Assembly: GCA_003697105.1 (NCBI GenBank)
Contig: RFFQ01000173.1
Coordinates: 4,789-68,788 of the forward strand
Origin: Gemmatimonadota bacterium
Lineage (GTDB): Bacteria; 4572-55; J002
Reading direction: 5' to 3'
Length of the DNA: 64,000 bases
The notes under the pieces are model-generated. The model had not been told where the DNA came from. It ran no database searches and saw only the letters and a program-made list of their open reading frames with translations. Position numbers and translations under genes: made by a program. Shown here piece by piece: positions 61,594 through 64,000 of the stretch. The first letter of the stretch is position 1. Each line of letters opens with the position of its first letter.

Positions 61594-64000
61594 ATGGCAA
61601 GAACCCTCGCTTTTGTGCTATTGGTTTGTTTACTACCCTGGACGGTTGCCTCTTGTGCCCCTCCCGATTTTGCCGAGAGTAACAACGGTTCCACGGTTTC
61701 CTTAAATGCAGGACCCATTACGCTGGAAGGGATCATTTACGCCGAGGGGGGTTCGTTGGCGGATGGGTATACAGTCCGGTTGCTGAAAGGGAATACCTTT
61801 ATCAAATCCACGCAAACCTCAGCAATCGGTTCCTTTCTGTTCAAAGGACTTTCCGCCGGTAGTTATAAGGTGGAAATTTTTGATCTGAGCGGAAATTTGA
61901 TTCATGAAAAGAAAGGGATCAATCTCAAGGAGGGTCTTAATCGCCAACGGGTGGAAATCTGGTTGACCGAGTCTCCCTCATCGCAAGCCGCTCAGGAATA
62001 TGCCACGATTGAAGGGGACGTTTCGCTGAAAGATGGCACGATCCTACCCAAACATATGCTCGACCTAAAAACGGATACCGGTACCGGGGCGTTCCGGCAA
62101 ACTATGACCAATGAGGCCGGGCACTACCGGTTTAGTGGCGTTCCGATGGGTCAATATTACCTCGATGTGCGCTCGCCGGAGGGTGAAATCCTGAAGCAAA
62201 ACCAACCGATCCGGATTTCCGCGACGGATAAAGTCTATACCATTGATGTTCAGATTAGCAAAGATGCACCTTCGCCATCCATGCCTCACCAGATGGGAGA
62301 CGTAAAAGGAAAAGGGCAAATTTCGGTGACGGTCACCACATCGGATGATGACCCTCGGATGTACCGCGTCCGTTTAGAAGGTCCGGTAGTAACTGAAACT
62401 CAAAATACAAATGTGGAAGGGTGGGTGGTTTTCCGTAATATCCCCTATGGGGAATATCGCGTTTCGGTCTTTTCAGAAGATGGACGCTTGATTTCCGCTG
62501 ATGAAGTGGCGACGATCAGTTTGGTAAATCCGAGTGATATGGTAAAAGTGATCTTGTCCCCGCAGATAACGGGGACGGTATCTTCCAAGCAAGAACTGGG
62601 TCAGATCAACATTGTTCTGGAAGGTCGAAAGCCGAATGCCCGGTATCGAGTGGTTTTACTCGACAAAGATAATCAAGCGGTGCGTTATAAATGGTCAAGT
62701 GCTACTAACGGAACCGTTTCGTTTGGAAATCTACCGCTAGCCACGTACCGGGTCCAAATCTATTCCGAAGATACCAAACGAATTGTACATGATGGGGAAC
62801 TCATTAGTATTTCCCCGCTGTTCCCGACGGATGAGCGCACGATCCATCTTGGCGAAACTGCCTCCAAACAAGGGAAAATTACGGTAACGGCATTGAATAA
62901 TGGACAACCAAATCCGAGTGCAAAATTTATCCTTGCCCCGAAAACGGATCCAGCCCAAACTGTAGAACTCCACGTTGACCGGCAGGGTAATGCCGAGTTT
63001 AAGAATCTTGCCTTTCAGAGCTATGTTTTAACCGGATTCTATATGAATCGTAGCGGTCAAGCGGTTCAGTATGTCTCGCAGGAGATTACGCTCACGGAAC
63101 AACAACCGGAATTTAGTGCCTCTTATGACCTGAACCGCTCTACATCCCAGCCAGAAAAGCCGGTTCAAGTGACCGTCCGGTTTGTGGATATGAATCTGAT
63201 GCCCATTACCGATGCTCCGGCAGTTTGCATACTTAAAGGCGATAAAAATGATTATTCTGCGCAAAAAACAATGCAAAACGGGCAAGCGGTATTTGAGGAT
63301 GTGCCGAGTGGCTCCAAGCTTTTAGCGATAGTTACCTATAAGGGGAAAGAATACAGCAATAATTTTCCGGTGATGGCGCGGAAGAATTTCACGCTGGATG
63401 TCATTAATTCTTCTGATGAGGGTTCGTCACTATCTGCTTCGGCGGGGAGCGGTGTTTTTGAGGGGGTTCTCTCGGATGGGGGTTCTGGGATGGTGTACCG
63501 ACTGGAACTGGTCGGGATTGATATCAATAAGAAAGAATTGGGATGGAGTACGGCAGAAGGGCGCTTTAAATTTGTTAATTTGCCCGATGGAACATACCGG
63601 TTGCGGGTGTATTGCACCTCTAGCCAACGGTTAGTGAGCAATAACACCAATGTCACGATCTCGGAACTGTTCCCCACCGTCTTTAAGGAAGTTCGAGTTG
63701 GCGGCTGTGATAATCCGGCAAGCATGACTCCGTTTGACGAAGCATGTATGGGGATGCTGGAAGGATCGGTTCAATTTGCTTCCGGTGAAGCACAGGCAGG
63801 GACATATCTGGTATTAGAACATCAAAATAGTGATGCGAAGTTTTTCCGCTGGACGGAAGAGGATGGGACGTTCCGGTTCGATAACCTTTGCTATGGGACG
63901 TACCATCTCAAAATTTACAAGATGCCGGAGCGAGAACTGTTGAAACAAGATATTGAAATTACGGTCTCGGAACTTATGCCACTTGTTTCTCGCAATGTGA
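61594..64000 (+). CDS. Repeat lipoprotein with CnaB/carboxypeptidase-regulatory-like Ig domains (3' end cut by window)
   Basis: The frame is open from the ATG at 61594 to the window end, giving at least 802 residues. It is a lipoprotein (lipobox VASC, Cys21). The rest is about seven or eight beta-sandwich repeats of 90-130 residues with the pattern Y.V.L.G.....F.F.NLP.GTYRV.I......L......I.IS.L.PT. This is the architecture of CnaB or carboxypeptidase-regulatory-like repeats in surface proteins. Clear units end near residues 110, 215, 325, 420, 695 and 795; SELFPT/SPLFPT-type phrases recur. No catalytic site. GGAAAGG lies before the ATG. Surface structural role inferred. Confidence 0.85.
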   Translation, partial: MARTLAFVLLVCLLPWTVASCAPPDFAESNNGSTVSLNAGPITLEGIIYAEGGSLADGYTVRLLKGNTFIKSTQTSAIGSFLFKGLSAGSYKVEIFDLSGNLIHEKKGINLKEGLNRQRVEIWLTESPSSQAAQEYATIEGDVSLKDGTILPKHMLDLKTDTGTGAFRQTMTNEAGHYRFSGVPMGQYYLDVRSPEGEILKQNQPIRISATDKVYTIDVQISKDAPSPSMPHQMGDVKGKGQISVTVTTSDDDPRMYRVRLEGPVVTETQNTNVEGWVVFRNIPYGEYRVSVFSEDGRLISADEVATISLVNPSDMVKVILSPQITGTVSSKQELGQINIVLEGRKPNARYRVVLLDKDNQAVRYKWSSATNGTVSFGNLPLATYRVQIYSEDTKRIVHDGELISISPLFPTDERTIHLGETASKQGKITVTALNNGQPNPSAKFILAPKTDPAQTVELHVDRQGNAEFKNLAFQSYVLTGFYMNRSGQAVQYVSQEITLTEQQPEFSASYDLNRSTSQPEKPVQVTVRFVDMNLMPITDAPAVCILKGDKNDYSAQKTMQNGQAVFEDVPSGSKLLAIVTYKGKEYSNNFPVMARKNFTLDVINSSDEGSSLSASAGSGVFEGVLSDGGSGMVYRLELVGIDINKKELGWSTAEGRFKFVNLPDGTYRLRVYCTSSQRLVSNNTNVTISELFPTVFKEVRVGGCDNPASMTPFDEACMGMLEGSVQFASGEAQAGTYLVLEHQNSDAKFFRWTEEDGTFRFDNLCYGTYHLKIYKMPERELLKQDIEITVSELMPLVSRNV

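Noticed and set aside
1-64000. CRISPR arrays, insertion sequences, prophage or integrase genes
   Set aside because: No spaced direct repeats, transposase, integrase or phage structural genes were seen; the only repeats found are within protein-coding genes or hairpins.

Overview
The window looks like a chromosomal segment of an uncultivated Gram-negative bacterium. The envelope is diderm: at least six lipobox lipoproteins, three predicted outer-membrane proteins, an OmpA-type peptidoglycan anchor, an MltF-type transglycosylase and a zinc amidase. A FlgD-like C-terminal domain beside a PorV-like protein, a LamG/ASH repeat protein ending in a dockerin-like module, and paired bactofilins suggest a lineage in or near the FCB group. 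Many clean GGAGG ribosome-binding sites and about fifteen TTGAC(A/C/G)-17/18-TAnnnT promoters argue against Bacteroidota proper, which generally use TTTG/TAnnTTTG promoters and weak Shine-Dalgarno sites. The phylum is inference; no rRNA is present.

Layout, left to right. 1-2239: end of an iron-type ABC transporter operon (fused permease, ATPase). 2298-7238: tightly overlapped menC-aroE-aroC-aroK-aroB-aroQ. 7226-8360 (minus): diheme cytochrome c and a small protein. 8769-13112: 1447-residue secreted repeat protein, then a bidirectional terminator and tRNA-Glu. 13277-19025 (minus): a coupled run of a LytR_C protein, TPR lipoprotein, DUF5683-like protein, CW-motif propeller lipoprotein and punA, followed by accD with its own promoter. 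19268-20082: folB-folK. 20235-21911: Ser/Thr kinase. 21930-29361 (minus): mltF, an Ig-like lipoprotein with an outer-membrane protein, and a large lipoprotein. 29528-38464 (minus): bactofilin-bactofilin-tsaD-gatC-gatA-TPR-tandem DnaA-like ATPase-small envelope protein. 38680-42487: amidase-aroA-menF. 42540-43625 (minus): DUF6588-like outer-membrane protein. 43871-45623: small acidic protein and M32 carboxypeptidase. 45690-50455: membrane spermidine-synthase homologue, Na+/H+ antiporter, a 42-residue membrane protein and a trypsin-like lipoprotein. 50606-52931: rpsP-khpA-rimM-trmD-rplS. 53073-54200 (minus): MscS channel. 54543-60506: large FlgD-tailed secreted protein and a PorV-OmpA-AMIN fusion. 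60964-61374: ndk. 61594 to the end: a repeat lipoprotein cut by the window.

Functionally, aroB, aroQ, aroE, aroK, aroA and aroC give the complete route from DAHP to chorismate, split over two operons; menF and menC then supply two steps of classical menaquinone synthesis. tsaD, gatCA, trmD, rimM and the ribosomal proteins form a translation theme. The most unusual items are the DnaA-type protein with two complete ATPase modules and no recognisable DNA-binding domain IV, next to a long TPR protein; the PorV-OmpA-AMIN fusion beside a likely secreted cargo; the six-fold CW-motif lipoprotein in a coupled envelope operon; and the 42-residue membrane protein coupled to a protease. No CRISPR array, insertion sequence or prophage was seen.
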